In this document: piece by piece, positions 22,634 through 32,866 of the stretch
Numbering within the stretch: the stretch's first letter is position 1
How the letters are laid out: each line of letters starts with the position of its first letter
Origin: Thermococcus sp. 4557
GTDB lineage: Archaea > Methanobacteriota_B > Thermococci > Thermococcales > Thermococcaceae
Direction of reading: 5' to 3'
Assembly (NCBI RefSeq): GCF_000221185.1
Contig: NC_015865.1
Location: 806,001-870,000 of the forward strand
Length of the DNA: 64,000 nucleotides
Program-made: the position numbers and the translations under genes
The notes under the pieces: generated by a model
The model's database searches: none
Seen by the model: only the letters and a program-made list of their open reading frames with translations
Told to the model about the DNA's origin: nothing

Positions 22634-25600
22634 TCAGCCCTCGGAGTTTTCAATATCCTCCACGGCCTGTTCAAGGATCTTGTATGCCTTGAGGATGTTG
22701 ACGTAGGCCTTGCGCATGTACGGCAGCGCCGCTATCGCCAGGCTGTCCCTGCCAGGAGTGATGTACTTCTCTGCCTCCTCGTAGTACTGGTCCGCGAGCT
22801 CCTTGTAGTGCATGGCCTCCTGGAGGGTCTCGTTGTCAACACCGAGCTCGACGGCCTTCTGGTAGAGCGGGTCGAACTTCTGGTCGTACCTCCAGTAAAG
22901 CATGTACCAGACGTAGTTCATGGTGGAGAGCCTAGTGTAGTCGGACTGTGTTCTGTAGTCAACCCTGATCGTTCCCGGGGAGTTAAGGCGCATCGTCACG
23001 TAGAGCAGCAGACCATCGGAGACTTTTCTCGCGCTCACATTCAGGATGTCGGCGTCCTCGCTGTTGACGTGGTAGTAGGTCGTATCTGTAGGCAGCTTGA
23101 GGAGCACAGTAACCTTGGTGCCGTGTTCTCCGTTCACGGTGATGTAGTATATCCTGCCGGCGTCGATGACCTTGGTGATGGAGGCTTCTCCGATGCTCTC
23201 GCCTATCGAGTAGACCCAAGGCACATTGTTCTCATCAACGGCCCTGGCGTACACGGTCATCTCGTTGTTGTCCGGGTTGACGTCCTGTGGAGCGGAGAGC
23301 ACGATGTTGTATGAGTGCATGGTGATGTCAGCCACAGGTACGCTAAACGTCACCGCGTAAACGTCTCCCGGCTGCACAAGTGGGATCGTTACCTGGACGT
23401 CGGTCGGCAGGCCGTCTCTGAAGAGCGTTACCTGAACGTTTGTGGCGTTGTAGGGTCCATCGTTGGTGACGTAGGTTGTGATCTCGTAGTTACCGTTGAT
23501 GTCCGGAACGCTACTGGTCTCGATGCCGGTGAGTCTGACATCGTACGGCACCGGGGTTATGGTGACCGGAATCTGGAACAGTATTGGGTTCTTGCTGGTT
23601 CCCATTAATATTATTCCGTTCAGAGGTGTGCTGGCGCTGAGGTGCTCATCCGTGAGGTTGTACATCATGTCGACAGTGTATCCAGTGTCGGTCTTGGTGA
23701 CGTTCTTGACGATGAGCTCGTTGCCCTCTATTGTGGTTATCATGAGGTCGTAAGTGGCGTTTCCTGGAGAGGGGTTGCTGTAGGAGTAAACCTTAATCAC
23801 ATACTGGCCTGGGTACGGGAAGCTCAGTGAGACGTGCTCGTCAGCGGTTGCGGTCAGCGAGCTTCCAACCTCGATCAGGGTGCCGCTGGCGTTGTAATAG
23901 ACGTACAGGTCAAGGTCAACTCCCGCGAGGTCGTCCCAGATGCTGGTGAGCTGTACATCGAGGACCGGCGAAGTGGTGACGTTCACCGTGTAGTAGTCAG
24001 AGTCTCCAGTCGGCGGGGCCACTATGTTCTGGTAGACTGATGGTGTGCTGAAGCCGGTAGCCATCACAGAGAGGTCTCCGGCCCACTCCGGCAGCTCCAC
24101 GTTAAAGGTCTTCTCACCAACCCTCGAGTCGAGAACCTCAACCCAGTTCTCCGGATAAAGCCTTGCCATGCCCACACGGCCGTAGAACGTCCTGTAGCTA
24201 GCGTTGCCGTCGAAGAGAACGTTGTGGAGCCAGAGTGCGTGGAGTCCCTCTGAGGCCTTACCAGCTATAAGCTCCTCGTTGGTGCCGCTGGAGGTCTGGT
24301 AGATGAATAGTCCCGCTCCCACGTATCCGTCATCGCTCCTACCGACTTCCTTCAAGGAGTACGGTCCCATGACATCCGGGTATTTCATGCTCCACACATC
24401 AACGCTCGGACCGAGGAGGTGCAGGTTGATATCGGTTATCGTGCCGTCCCATGCGACGTCGGCGAGCACATAGCTGCCCTCCTTGACCTCCGGCACGTTG
24501 AAGTAGAACAACCTCCAGTCACCGCTCTCGTACCTCCAGCCCCAGTCAAAGTATCCGTAGACGTTGCCGTTATCGTAGAGGCCGTTTGATTCGTTGTTGC
24601 CTCCGAATTCGAACTCGGAGGTGGGTGACGCCACAACAACGCTGACCGGTATGGTCGTCTCCTTACCATCGTGCTTGAGATATATGGCACCCTCGTAGAT
24701 GCCGTACGGGGTGTCCTGTGGGACTGTTATCATGGCAGTGAACGTACCGGTTCCATCCGGCTTTATAGTGATGCTGTCCCTGTCAATGGTGACCCAGTCC
24801 CAAGGAACCCTCTTGTAGAACTCCAGCTTAACCTTGGCCGGGTACATGCTGGTCTTGCCGTAGAGGAGCATTATGTCCCTTATCTGGATGAACATCATGT
24901 CGTGGTACTTCTGGAGCGGGTTGCCGAGCATTGCAGAGGCCACGTCACCCTCCTTCGAAGCCTGCTGGAGCAGGTTGAGGGTGGCGTTGCCGTCCACAAA
25001 GGTCAGATCCCAGATCCTGAACCACGGATAGGCATCCGCGACGTAGTCGCTGTTGTTGTCGAAGTTATCATAGGAAGTGTACAGGGTCACCTTCATGAGA
25101 TCGGTGTCGTTCGGAATGAACTGGTCTATTCTGTAGTAGCCCCAGGAGTTTCCGACAACGTCGAACTCAACCTCACCTATCTTCTGGAAGACCTCCGCGG
25201 AAACGTTGACCTCCTTTGAGCTGTTGGGGTTCATGTTCTTGACGGTAAACGTCTGGGAGTCGCTCTGTCCTGGATACAGAACGTTGGCAAACCCATCATA
25301 GTCCGTCTTTCCTGCGGCCCACTCGGACGGTGAAACCACTATACCGTCCATGTTCTTTGCGGCCTCAACGGCGCTGTAAGCGTCGAGGAATCCAGCACCC
25401 TGGGTGAAGACGTCGTGGTTGACGTTCTTGGCGGTGCTCATGAGTATCTCCTTGACCTCCTTAGCAGTTGGCCAGGTGCCGTGGGTCTCGTAGTAGGCCT
25501 GGTACACGAGTGCAGCTATTCCCGATGCCATCGGGGTGGCGAGACTGGTTCCACTCCAGAGGTCACTGGCCCAGAATCCATCTCCAACCGAGTTAAGGGC

Positions 25601-28273
25601 CAAGCTGCCCAGTGCGAACTCACCTACGGCAAGGACATCAGGGTCTGGCTGTCCCAGGGCGTTCGGTCCCTTGTTGGAGAAGTCCGCTGCGTCACCGTAG
25701 TTCGCGCCGAACTGCTGCCACGGGCCATCGTCATATCCAAAGAAGCCCCTGTATCCCCATTCAACAGACGCACCCACCGTTATCACGAACGGGGAAGCGC
25801 CCTCACTCGTGACGGTTCCATAGCCGGGTCCACCGTTACCCGCCGCGAAGAAGAAGGTCGTCGTTGGGGCGTAGATGTTCGTTATGTAATAAAGGAACCT
25901 GTCCTCCCAGGTGTATCCTTTGCTTATGGTCGCAGACGCGCCGTAGCTGTTGCTGACTATCTGGGCCTCGTCGCCGGTTCCGGGTTTTCCATCGTATCCC
26001 TCAACGGCGAAGTACACGTAGTCAATCCAGCTTCCACCCTGGTACATCGATCCCTCAGCAATTATCTTGGAGTCTATGGCGTTACCAAAGGTCCGCCCGT
26101 AGAAAGTTCTACCCCTAGCCCCAACGGCAGCGGCACAGAGGGTTCCGTGGTCACCTCCGCCGGTGTATACGTTGCCGATCATGAACGCGACGAGCTCACC
26201 GTTGGCGGGTATAGTGAGGGGCATGCCCCATCTCTCAGCAACCACGTCAGAGTACGGTATCGGAGTCTTTCCATCGGCTATGTAGTAGATCATGCCTCCT
26301 GAAAGGTCTGCGTAGCTGTCCTGACCGAACTCTCCATTCATGGAATCCCAGAAGTCGAGCTGTATCACAGGGTTATCCTTGGTGTGGCCGACGTCCTTGT
26401 TGAAGTCAGTGACAGTAGCCGGAGCTATGTCCGCATAAACCGTGTCGTAGGTCTGGTTAGAGTTCGGGTCGGTGACAAGTATGTATCCTCCAAACCAGTC
26501 GGTCCAGAGCGCTATGTCCGGGTGGAGGCCGAGCTTCATTATTCCGCTGGTGGTGGGAACGCTGAGGTCGTCGTTTAGAGGTAGTTTAATGTCAGCATAA
26601 AATCCTCCGAGGAGAGTATCATACGCATAGGCGGTGTATCCGACAAGGAGCGGTGTGGCACTATCGTCGGGGAAGATGTAGTCGGCGAACATGTCGGTTG
26701 GGCTCTGGTAAATTCCCCAGTAAACCTCACCGCCGTGATACGGGCCGCCGGCGTAGTCGTAGAGAATCGTGGGGACGGGGAAGTCCTGAATGGCGTCGGC
26801 AACGTGCAGGTAGTTCATGGTGAAGTTGTACTTGATGGTTGTGTTGTCGAAACCGCCGTCATAGAGGTAGTCCTCGCTTATGAGCCAGAGCTTCCCACCG
26901 CCGTTGAGATAGGCGGTGAGGTTGCCAACGTCGGAGTCAGTAAGGGTGCTGTACCAAGCGGCACCCGTGAACCATATGACAAGGCTGTAGTTGCTGAGGA
27001 CCGTCAAGTTGGGACCGTTGGCGGTCTCGTTTGGAACCTCGTAGTAGGTGTAGTTGACTCCTATCGCATTCAGCGCGGTCTCGTAGAAGACTTCAAGGGA
27101 GTCTCCACCGTCATCGTCAACGAGGAGGACGTTGCTAACGTTTCCAACCCACTGGAGGGTGTTGTACACAACCTGGGTCCTCTCACTGTCGTCCGGTATG
27201 TTTGCGAGACTCATCGAGGTAAACACCGTGGTGAAGTTGCCCTTATAGCCTATGCCAAAGTATCCCGGAATGATGTAAGGTGTAACATTGACTATGGTCG
27301 GGGAGTACCAGGAGTACAGGTACCCCGTGTAGGTGTACGCATCAGGGAAGGTCGCTCCAAGGATCAGGTAGTACAGCAGCGAGTTGTCATCAAAGGCTAT
27401 TGGCCAGCCGTAGTACGGGGAGGACGGGTTCGTGTCCACGGCGTAGGCATCCTGGAGGTCCGGGTTACCAAAGTCAACGCCGCTGTCGATGACAGCAACC
27501 TTTACACCCTCTCCGGTGACGTTGAGGTTGAGCCACGTGTTGTATGAGCCGTGGTGGTAGACGGCAAAGATGTCCTCCGGCTCGGGCTCAGCGGCCGCCG
27601 GATTAACCTCGGGAACCGCTATGGTTGCCATGCCGTTAACCGCGGGGCTGTTCCTCTGAAGTTCCTTCAGCTTTCCTTCAACGAGTCCGTGGAAAGTCGC
27701 AACTTTCTTCCCATCCAGCATCTCGCTTCCCGGCTTCCAGTTCCTGACCCTGTCCGCGAACTTTGAGTGCGGGATGGGCACTGACTTGGCAGATACCTCG
27801 TCGTTTTTCTCCATATCAATCGGATCGAATGGCGAGCTCCGGGTTATCCCATCAACCTCGGGAATCGAGGCTATTTTCATGAGCGCGTTAATGCTGTCCT
27901 CCTTGACCGGGATTAGAGCAAGATAGACGAAGTTGCCCATGAACTCGGTCTTGCCAACGACGTCAACGCCCCTGAGAGAAGCCCCAATGTCCTTAGTGGC
28001 AGAAATGTGAATCATGACCCACTTCTGACCGTGGATCTCAACGATACCCTGAGAGTCTTTCCCTTTTAGGATATCTAGCAATTTTGGTTCAATCTTTTCA
28101 ATAGGGGACACCTGGGACTCACTGCTAACTTCTGTCGTTGTCCCAACTTTCTGGACAGTTGCAGTTATGCCAGCAACAGAGGTATTTCCAGCTGCCACCC
28201 CATGGAAAGCCACTGGCACTACTGAAAGCAGCATCACTACCGCGATCAAAAGGCTTAAAGCCTTTTTATTCAT
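22634..28273 (-). CDS. Giant secreted subtilisin-like serine protease
   Basis: An 1879-residue extracellular S8 protease of the pyrolysin kind. It has a signal peptide (about 1-28), a propeptide to about 230, and the catalytic Asp263 (VIDSGVDFG), His709 (GGDHGTLCAAA), oxyanion Asn813 (AAGNGGP) and Ser910 (GTSLATPMASG). The 446 residues between Asp and His are far more than in normal subtilases. They include about 360-490, a Rossmann-like domain (VLLVDDDGG, LSNYSLVIWFTG, LNGGGKLWLISEDY). After 950 come beta-sandwich domains, including PPC-like and CARDB-like parts, and a helical tail. Many N-glycosylation sequons. GGAGGTG ribosome site; TATA at about 28327-28336. Confidence 0.92.
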   Translation of the reverse strand: MNKKALSLLIAVVMLLSVVPVAFHGVAAGNTSVAGITATVQKVGTTTEVSSESQVSPIEKIEPKLLDILKGKDSQGIVEIHGQKWVMIHISATKDIGASLRGVDVVGKTEFMGNFVYLALIPVKEDSINALMKIASIPEVDGITRSSPFDPIDMEKNDEVSAKSVPIPHSKFADRVRNWKPGSEMLDGKKVATFHGLVEGKLKELQRNSPAVNGMATIAVPEVNPAAAEPEPEDIFAVYHHGSYNTWLNLNVTGEGVKVAVIDSGVDFGNPDLQDAYAVDTNPSSPYYGWPIAFDDNSLLYYLILGATFPDAYTYTGYLYSWYSPTIVNVTPYIIPGYFGIGYKGNFTTVFTSMSLANIPDDSERTQVVYNTLQWVGNVSNVLLVDDDGGDSLEVFYETALNAIGVNYTYYEVPNETANGPNLTVLSNYSLVIWFTGAAWYSTLTDSDVGNLTAYLNGGGKLWLISEDYLYDGGFDNTTIKYNFTMNYLHVADAIQDFPVPTILYDYAGGPYHGGEVYWGIYQSPTDMFADYIFPDDSATPLLVGYTAYAYDTLLGGFYADIKLPLNDDLSVPTTSGIMKLGLHPDIALWTDWFGGYILVTDPNSNQTYDTVYADIAPATVTDFNKDVGHTKDNPVIQLDFWDSMNGEFGQDSYADLSGGMIYYIADGKTPIPYSDVVAERWGMPLTIPANGELVAFMIGNVYTGGGDHGTLCAAAVGARGRTFYGRTFGNAIDSKIIAEGSMYQGGSWIDYVYFAVEGYDGKPGTGDEAQIVSNSYGASATISKGYTWEDRFLYYITNIYAPTTTFFFAAGNGGPGYGTVTSEGASPFVITVGASVEWGYRGFFGYDDGPWQQFGANYGDAADFSNKGPNALGQPDPDVLAVGEFALGSLALNSVGDGFWASDLWSGTSLATPMASGIAALVYQAYYETHGTWPTAKEVKEILMSTAKNVNHDVFTQGAGFLDAYSAVEAAKNMDGIVVSPSEWAAGKTDYDGFANVLYPGQSDSQTFTVKNMNPNSSKEVNVSAEVFQKIGEVEFDVVGNSWGYYRIDQFIPNDTDLMKVTLYTSYDNFDNNSDYVADAYPWFRIWDLTFVDGNATLNLLQQASKEGDVASAMLGNPLQKYHDMMFIQIRDIMLLYGKTSMYPAKVKLEFYKRVPWDWVTIDRDSITIKPDGTGTFTAMITVPQDTPYGIYEGAIYLKHDGKETTIPVSVVVASPTSEFEFGGNNESNGLYDNGNVYGYFDWGWRYESGDWRLFYFNVPEVKEGSYVLADVAWDGTITDINLHLLGPSVDVWSMKYPDVMGPYSLKEVGRSDDGYVGAGLFIYQTSSGTNEELIAGKASEGLHALWLHNVLFDGNASYRTFYGRVGMARLYPENWVEVLDSRVGEKTFNVELPEWAGDLSVMATGFSTPSVYQNIVAPPTGDSDYYTVNVTTSPVLDVQLTSIWDDLAGVDLDLYVYYNASGTLIEVGSSLTATADEHVSLSFPYPGQYVIKVYSYSNPSPGNATYDLMITTIEGNELIVKNVTKTDTGYTVDMMYNLTDEHLSASTPLNGIILMGTSKNPILFQIPVTITPVPYDVRLTGIETSSVPDINGNYEITTYVTNDGPYNATNVQVTLFRDGLPTDVQVTIPLVQPGDVYAVTFSVPVADITMHSYNIVLSAPQDVNPDNNEMTVYARAVDENNVPWVYSIGESIGEASITKVIDAGRIYYITVNGEHGTKVTVLLKLPTDTTYYHVNSEDADILNVSARKVSDGLLLYVTMRLNSPGTIRVDYRTQSDYTRLSTMNYVWYMLYWRYDQKFDPLYQKAVELGVDNETLQEAMHYKELADQYYEEAEKYITPGRDSLAIAALPYMRKAYVNILKAYKILEQAVEDIENSEG

Positions 28274-28326
28274 CCTGACACCTCCTACTCGTAATGTTCA
28301 TCTATACTGTAAAGGTCGCATGGATA

Positions 28327-28336
28327 TAAAGATTTC
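28327..28336 (-). promoter_or_regulatory. TATA box of the subtilase gene
   Basis: CTTTATATCC on the minus strand, about 55 bases before the ATG. It gives a leader of roughly 30 bases that includes the GGAGGTG ribosome site. The remainder of the 283-base interval to 28556 holds the divergent operon's promoter (TATA near 28500-28510) and nothing else that I recognise. Confidence 0.5.
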
Positions 28337-28556
28337 GTTCTTCAGAGTGACCTCACAGCCCTAGTCACCCATGTAACACCGCTGGTGGCTATTTGTGAAC
28401 ATCAAAGACCGTGTCATACCTCGCCAATCGCCGCGAGAGAACACTATACCCTGTGATTTGAAGAATACCGCACCAATGAGGGATGCGAAATCCACCAAAA
28501 CATATAAAACCGAGCAGAGCAGCACATGAATTTAGCGGGTAGCGTGGTGAGAACGT

Positions 28557-29222
28557 ATGAACAGAGAGAAGGTTTTGGCCGCTGTTGTGGTCGTGGCGAT
28601 CCTCGGGTTGGCTTTTAATTACTACACGCAGCACTATCAGGGCGGCGAAATATACGAGGCCGCCAACCATGCCTTCGGGCTCCTGACAAAGGGGTTCAAC
28701 GTAACTATAACCGTGGAGACCGTTGATGGGGAGACCGTTACCGGGACACTTCTGAGCGTTCAGGGATCGACGATAAACATCATATCCGACGGAAAAGTGC
28801 TGAGCGTGGGAGGCCCGAGTGCCACGAAGGAAGACCTCAGGGCCAGGCTCATAAAGGTTGACTATCGCGGAAAGGTCTACGTCTACGAGCTTCCCCCTCG
28901 GCTGGGAGAAATGAGTGGAATAATCGATAACATAACCGTTGACGCCTACTCCGAGAGGTTCAGCGGCATAATCTACATCGAGGGAGAGATAAGCCCGATA
29001 CAGCTCGGGATGCTCAAGTACCGGGCCGACTACCTCTCATACGGCTCCGTCACGATAAACCAAGTGAGCGGCAACGGGGCGGTTATAAGCACCAACATGG
29101 TGCCGATAGAGTTCCTTAAGGAATATCTCGGCGACTACAGGGTGTACCTCTACGGAACACTCAGCGTGAACTCGGAGGAGAGAAACCTGCCCCTGAAGAT
29201 CCTTGAGGTGAGGACTGGATGA
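28557..29222 (+). CDS. Membrane-anchored protein, first gene of a polysaccharide operon
   Basis: A 221-residue protein with one N-terminal membrane helix (VLAAVVVVAILGLAFNYY) and an outside domain of beta strands. It begins with VTITVETVDGETVTGTLLSVQGSTINI, a small barrel-like pattern. No family is recognised. It overlaps the next gene by four bases, so it belongs to the four-gene operon of membrane proteins running to 32732. A TATA element (AACATATAAAACC, about 28500-28510) fits a start of transcription some 25 bases before the ATG. A role in surface-polysaccharide making is context only. Confidence 0.7.
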   Translation: MNREKVLAAVVVVAILGLAFNYYTQHYQGGEIYEAANHAFGLLTKGFNVTITVETVDGETVTGTLLSVQGSTINIISDGKVLSVGGPSATKEDLRARLIKVDYRGKVYVYELPPRLGEMSGIIDNITVDAYSERFSGIIYIEGEISPIQLGMLKYRADYLSYGSVTINQVSGNGAVISTNMVPIEFLKEYLGDYRVYLYGTLSVNSEERNLPLKILEVRTG

Positions 29223-30223
29223 AGGGACTGCCCTTCCTCATTCCCCTGCTGTTCATCGGATTCATATCCCTCGGCCTGGCAGAGCCGAAGACGATGGCGA
29301 TGGGCGTGGCGTTTGCAGTTTCAATAATCCTGGGAATCTACAAGGGGGCCGAAATAGAATGGGACGATCGGGGGCTGAATATCGATGAGAGGTACATAGT
29401 ATGGGCGTTCTGGATCGCAATAGCGATAATAGGACTGCAGATTCTGATGCTTCGCAGCGTCCCGCTGCTCAACCCTTCCGTGAGGACCAGCCTCAACCCC
29501 AGGCTCACCGCGCTGACTTATTTCCTCGGCGTGCCCTCCAGCGTATACCTGTTCCTGAGGGGAAGGAGGTACGCCCTGGCGTATCCCGTTGCGGTTGCGC
29601 TCTACGCCTACAGAACCCCCGTCCTCGTCAGCGTTATAGCCCTCGGCGCCGCGTACTACGAGGGGACGAGGAAAGAAGGAAAGGTCAAACCATACCACAT
29701 TGCCGCGGCCGTAGCGGCCCTCGTCATCCTTGGACTCGGGATAACTTTCCTCAGGGGCGAGACACTGGAGAGCCTGTGGATCAGGGTTCAGAGTTCCACC
29801 TCAGTCCTGGATATAATAGTGTGGAGGGCAGGGTGGAAGGGCCTCTACCACGGCTACCTTCAGTGGTCAGGAATAAAATCGTACCTCACAGGCGGATATT
29901 CGCCCAGGGGACTTGTGGCTAAGTTCCTTTACGTACACACGGGCGTCACCATAACCCCCACCCTTCTCGGCGGAATGTACCTGGACTTTGGAGTGTTCGC
30001 GGTCATCGAGGGATTTCTGCTCGGCGTTTACTACGGGATGATCGGGAGGGCGGTTCATCCTGTTACGATGACCCTCTACTACTCAACCCTGGCCTACGGT
30101 ATCGTCGGCGTCGAGACCGGAATACTCGACCTCCCTGTGTACCTTCTCTTCGGCCTCGGGGCGTACATAATCATCACAGGGTGGAGAAGCGCCAAGGGGA
30201 AGCCCGGTGGGATTGGGTCATGA
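29219..30223 (+). CDS. Polytopic membrane protein, likely polysaccharide polymerase
   Basis: A 334-residue protein with roughly ten membrane helices. The layout is like Wzy-type oligosaccharide repeat-unit polymerases: a long outside loop (residues 180-240, with RVQSSTSVLDIIVWR and GYSPRG), then GGMYLDFGVFAVIEGFLLGVYYG, a motif often seen near the end of such proteins. Its product and the next gene share this end segment, so the two are probably paralogues. Overlaps both neighbours (ATGA). Assignment is by topology and motif only. Confidence 0.6.
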   Translation: MKGLPFLIPLLFIGFISLGLAEPKTMAMGVAFAVSIILGIYKGAEIEWDDRGLNIDERYIVWAFWIAIAIIGLQILMLRSVPLLNPSVRTSLNPRLTALTYFLGVPSSVYLFLRGRRYALAYPVAVALYAYRTPVLVSVIALGAAYYEGTRKEGKVKPYHIAAAVAALVILGLGITFLRGETLESLWIRVQSSTSVLDIIVWRAGWKGLYHGYLQWSGIKSYLTGGYSPRGLVAKFLYVHTGVTITPTLLGGMYLDFGVFAVIEGFLLGVYYGMIGRAVHPVTMTLYYSTLAYGIVGVETGILDLPVYLLFGLGAYIIITGWRSAKGKPGGIGS

Positions 30224-31341
30224 GGCTCAGCACAGTCTTCTGGGCGTCGGCAATCCTTTACCTCATCACTGCCCTGATTTCAAAAACCGTGTACTCAGAC
30301 CTCCTGCCCGGGCCGGAGGCGGCGCCCCTGGCATACGCGCTGGCGTTTCTCGGGGTCATCGCGGTTTCGTATCGCCTGAGCGGAAAGCTGGATGATAGTT
30401 ACAAGACCAAGCTCTACCTGGCGGTGCTGGTTGTCGTTCTGTCCCTCCTCGGGTGGTGGGGCCTTATCCTTGCGCTGGCCATAATCGGAGCCACGGAGGC
30501 TATTATACACTACGAAGCGCGCAGCGTTGAGAGCAACCCCGAGAACGCCCGCAGGGAGCTCCGGATCATCCTGACCCTCGTCGTGCTCGTGCTCTTCGCA
30601 ATACCCGTGGCCGCGGGGGCCGTGCCCCTTCTCAGGCCTGAGGCAAGGTACTCCACTTTCAGGCTGTTCTACCTGGCGGCTGGTTACTTCACGGTTGTTG
30701 TGCTGTCTCTAAAGCCCGACTTCAGGATTTTCCTCCTTGGGGAGGCGATAGCCGCGGTCTCGACCTTCCGGACGATAGGGCTGGCGGTGGCATTGGCATA
30801 CTTCCTTAGGATGATACAGCAGAGAAGTCCAAAGGCCGACATCCTGGGAGGGAGGCGCTACTTCATAATCGGGGCCGTGCTTCTGACCCTCCTCGCGGTG
30901 TTTGGGATAAGGTACTACACCACCGTTCAGACGTATCCTACGTGGAGCCTGGGGTTCTTCGAGACCCTCCTCTACAGACCCGGCGTGACGTACACAGTTT
31001 ATGAAAGGCTCTTTCACCTCGGGATGCCCTGGGGGGAGAGGGGGATACTGTTCTCAACCGATCCCAAGGGCTACGTCGGCTCCCTCTTCGGGCGGGACGT
31101 CGGGTACACGTACACCATTTTCGGCCAGCCCGCCTACGATTTCGGGCTCCTCGGACTGGTTGAGGGGGCCTTCCTGGGGATGGCACTCGCGGACGCTGAG
31201 AGGAGAAGACCCACCGCGGTCCTCTCGGTGACCCTCATGACCCTGATGGTTCCCATAGGCGTGGACGCGTTCTTCCTTTCGGCCATGGCTTTCCTGGCGT
31301 ACCTGTCTGTGGAGGTGGACGTATGGAAAAGAAGTCACTGA
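30220..31341 (+). CDS. Polytopic membrane protein, second polymerase-like paralogue
   Basis: A 373-residue protein with about ten membrane helices. It resembles the preceding product in the second half: RYYTTVQTYPTWSLGFFETLLYRPG, then GQPAYDFGLLGLVEGAFLGMALAD, matching the DFG/EG(A/F)(F/L)LG pattern. I start at the ATG at 30220, which overlaps the upstream stop and has GGTGGG before it; an earlier frame start would overlap by 43 bases. A Wzy-like repeat-unit polymerase or related lipid-linked sugar enzyme is likely. Overlaps the next gene by 19 bases. Confidence 0.6.
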   Translation: MRLSTVFWASAILYLITALISKTVYSDLLPGPEAAPLAYALAFLGVIAVSYRLSGKLDDSYKTKLYLAVLVVVLSLLGWWGLILALAIIGATEAIIHYEARSVESNPENARRELRIILTLVVLVLFAIPVAAGAVPLLRPEARYSTFRLFYLAAGYFTVVVLSLKPDFRIFLLGEAIAAVSTFRTIGLAVALAYFLRMIQQRSPKADILGGRRYFIIGAVLLTLLAVFGIRYYTTVQTYPTWSLGFFETLLYRPGVTYTVYERLFHLGMPWGERGILFSTDPKGYVGSLFGRDVGYTYTIFGQPAYDFGLLGLVEGAFLGMALADAERRRPTAVLSVTLMTLMVPIGVDAFFLSAMAFLAYLSVEVDVWKRSH

Positions 31342-32732
31342 TATTCCTGATTCCATTACTTTTGGCCCTGTGCGTCAGCCTGCTGACGATGCCCCCGTCA
31401 AACACTATAACATACGACGGCGCGCTCTACATAGACATAGCGAGGAACCTCGCGGAGGACATCACGGACTTCACTTATCAGGGAATCTACATGATGTACC
31501 GGCCGCCGCTCTATCCCTACACCCTCTCGATTCCATACCGCTCCATCCATGAGCCGTACTCACAGCTCACCGTCGCCCGGACAGTCTCGATGCTGTTCTT
31601 CGCATTAACCGCGGTGCTGACCTACCTGCTCACGGTGGAGATGTTCGGGGACCCACTCAAAGGCGTCGCCGCGAGTCTGTTCTACATCTTCAACCCCCTG
31701 GCGTTCACCATGGCGACCAGGGAGCTCGTGCACAGCGAGTTTACATTCTTCTACACCCTGGCGGTCTATCTGTTCTACACGGGCAGAAAGCGGGGCGCCC
31801 CATACAGGATATACCTATCCTTCGTATCCGCGGGCCTCGCCATCCTGACCCGCTACACCGGACTCTCCATACTCGGGGTATTCATAGCGTATCTGTGGCT
31901 CACCGACCACTGGGAATGGGTTAAGAAGAGGGAGTACTGGGTTGGCTTCGTCATCCTCGGCCTCACCCTCGCCCCCTGGCTTTACATGGGGCACCTGCAC
32001 TATGGAGGCCCCTTCAGGCCGTTCAGCGTGGCATCGAGGGTGGTGACGCTTGACAGACCCGTTTCGGTGTCGGACTACCTGCACCTGCTCCGCGAGGACG
32101 TTGGCCTTCTGCTTCCGGCACTCGCAGCCCTGGGCTTCATCCGACTCAAAAAGGATGACAAGGGCTGGCTGCTCGTAAGCTGGCTCTTCGTGGGGCTCAT
32201 GGGGATACTGACGGTAACCCACAAGGAGACGCGCTTCATAACGTTCCTCTCACCGGCGATTGGAATACTCGCAGCGGAGGGGGTGTGGCTGACAGGGGAC
32301 ATCATCAAGGCAGTCTCCGGGAGGACAGGAAGGAGAATCGGGACAGGCCGCACGGCTCTTGTCGTTCTCATCCTGGCGCTGATACTAACGGTGCCAATAG
32401 CCGCCCGGGCGACAGGACTGAAGGAGACGTGGAACAGATTTGGAAGATACGAATCCGAGGTCGTAGGCTACGCCGCGACAACATACGGTGGCGAAAAGAT
32501 CCTAGTCTCACCGGGTATGTACACGGTGGCGGGCTTCTACTACCCCCACGCCGCCGTGGATATGCTGCTCGACAGGAAGACCGTCCTCGACAAAATCTCG
32601 CAGGGGTACTACGACACCATCATACTGAAGGAGCCGACGGACCACCTAAACATCGAGGAGAGCGGGAACTATGACCTCGCCGTGGAGTTCTACGATGGAA
32701 AGTTCAAGATATACATCAAAAAGGAGAATTAG
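31323..32732 (+). CDS. GT-C type glycosyltransferase (GT39/ArnT-like)
   Basis: A 469-residue membrane enzyme with an N-terminal membrane helix and a first outside loop carrying TYDGALYIDIARNLAED, the acidic motif of GT-C transferases that use polyprenyl-phosphate sugars. MMYRPPLYPY is the companion motif after it. About ten further helices and a small C-terminal outside domain follow. It probably transfers sugar from a dolichol carrier to glycan or lipid outside the cell. Last gene of the operon; its GGAGGTGG site lies inside the preceding gene. Confidence 0.78.
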   Translation: MEKKSLIFLIPLLLALCVSLLTMPPSNTITYDGALYIDIARNLAEDITDFTYQGIYMMYRPPLYPYTLSIPYRSIHEPYSQLTVARTVSMLFFALTAVLTYLLTVEMFGDPLKGVAASLFYIFNPLAFTMATRELVHSEFTFFYTLAVYLFYTGRKRGAPYRIYLSFVSAGLAILTRYTGLSILGVFIAYLWLTDHWEWVKKREYWVGFVILGLTLAPWLYMGHLHYGGPFRPFSVASRVVTLDRPVSVSDYLHLLREDVGLLLPALAALGFIRLKKDDKGWLLVSWLFVGLMGILTVTHKETRFITFLSPAIGILAAEGVWLTGDIIKAVSGRTGRRIGTGRTALVVLILALILTVPIAARATGLKETWNRFGRYESEVVGYAATTYGGEKILVSPGMYTVAGFYYPHAAVDMLLDRKTVLDKISQGYYDTIILKEPTDHLNIEESGNYDLAVEFYDGKFKIYIKKEN

Positions 32733-32866
32733 GGTACCTTAAAGCGCCGATGGACACATTAGCTTTCCCTTTCATTCCTGTACGCTGGGGAACACCTCTG
32801 GATAGTTAATTTTAAATATGAGCCTTCGATATATCACCCGCAGTAAACAATTGTGGAGGGATTCGC

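Noticed and set aside
32832-32848. TATCAC-n5-GTAAAC near the ppsA start as a TGM site
   Set aside because: Only one arm matches, and for a gluconeogenic gene the site should lie upstream of the BRE; here it follows TATA.
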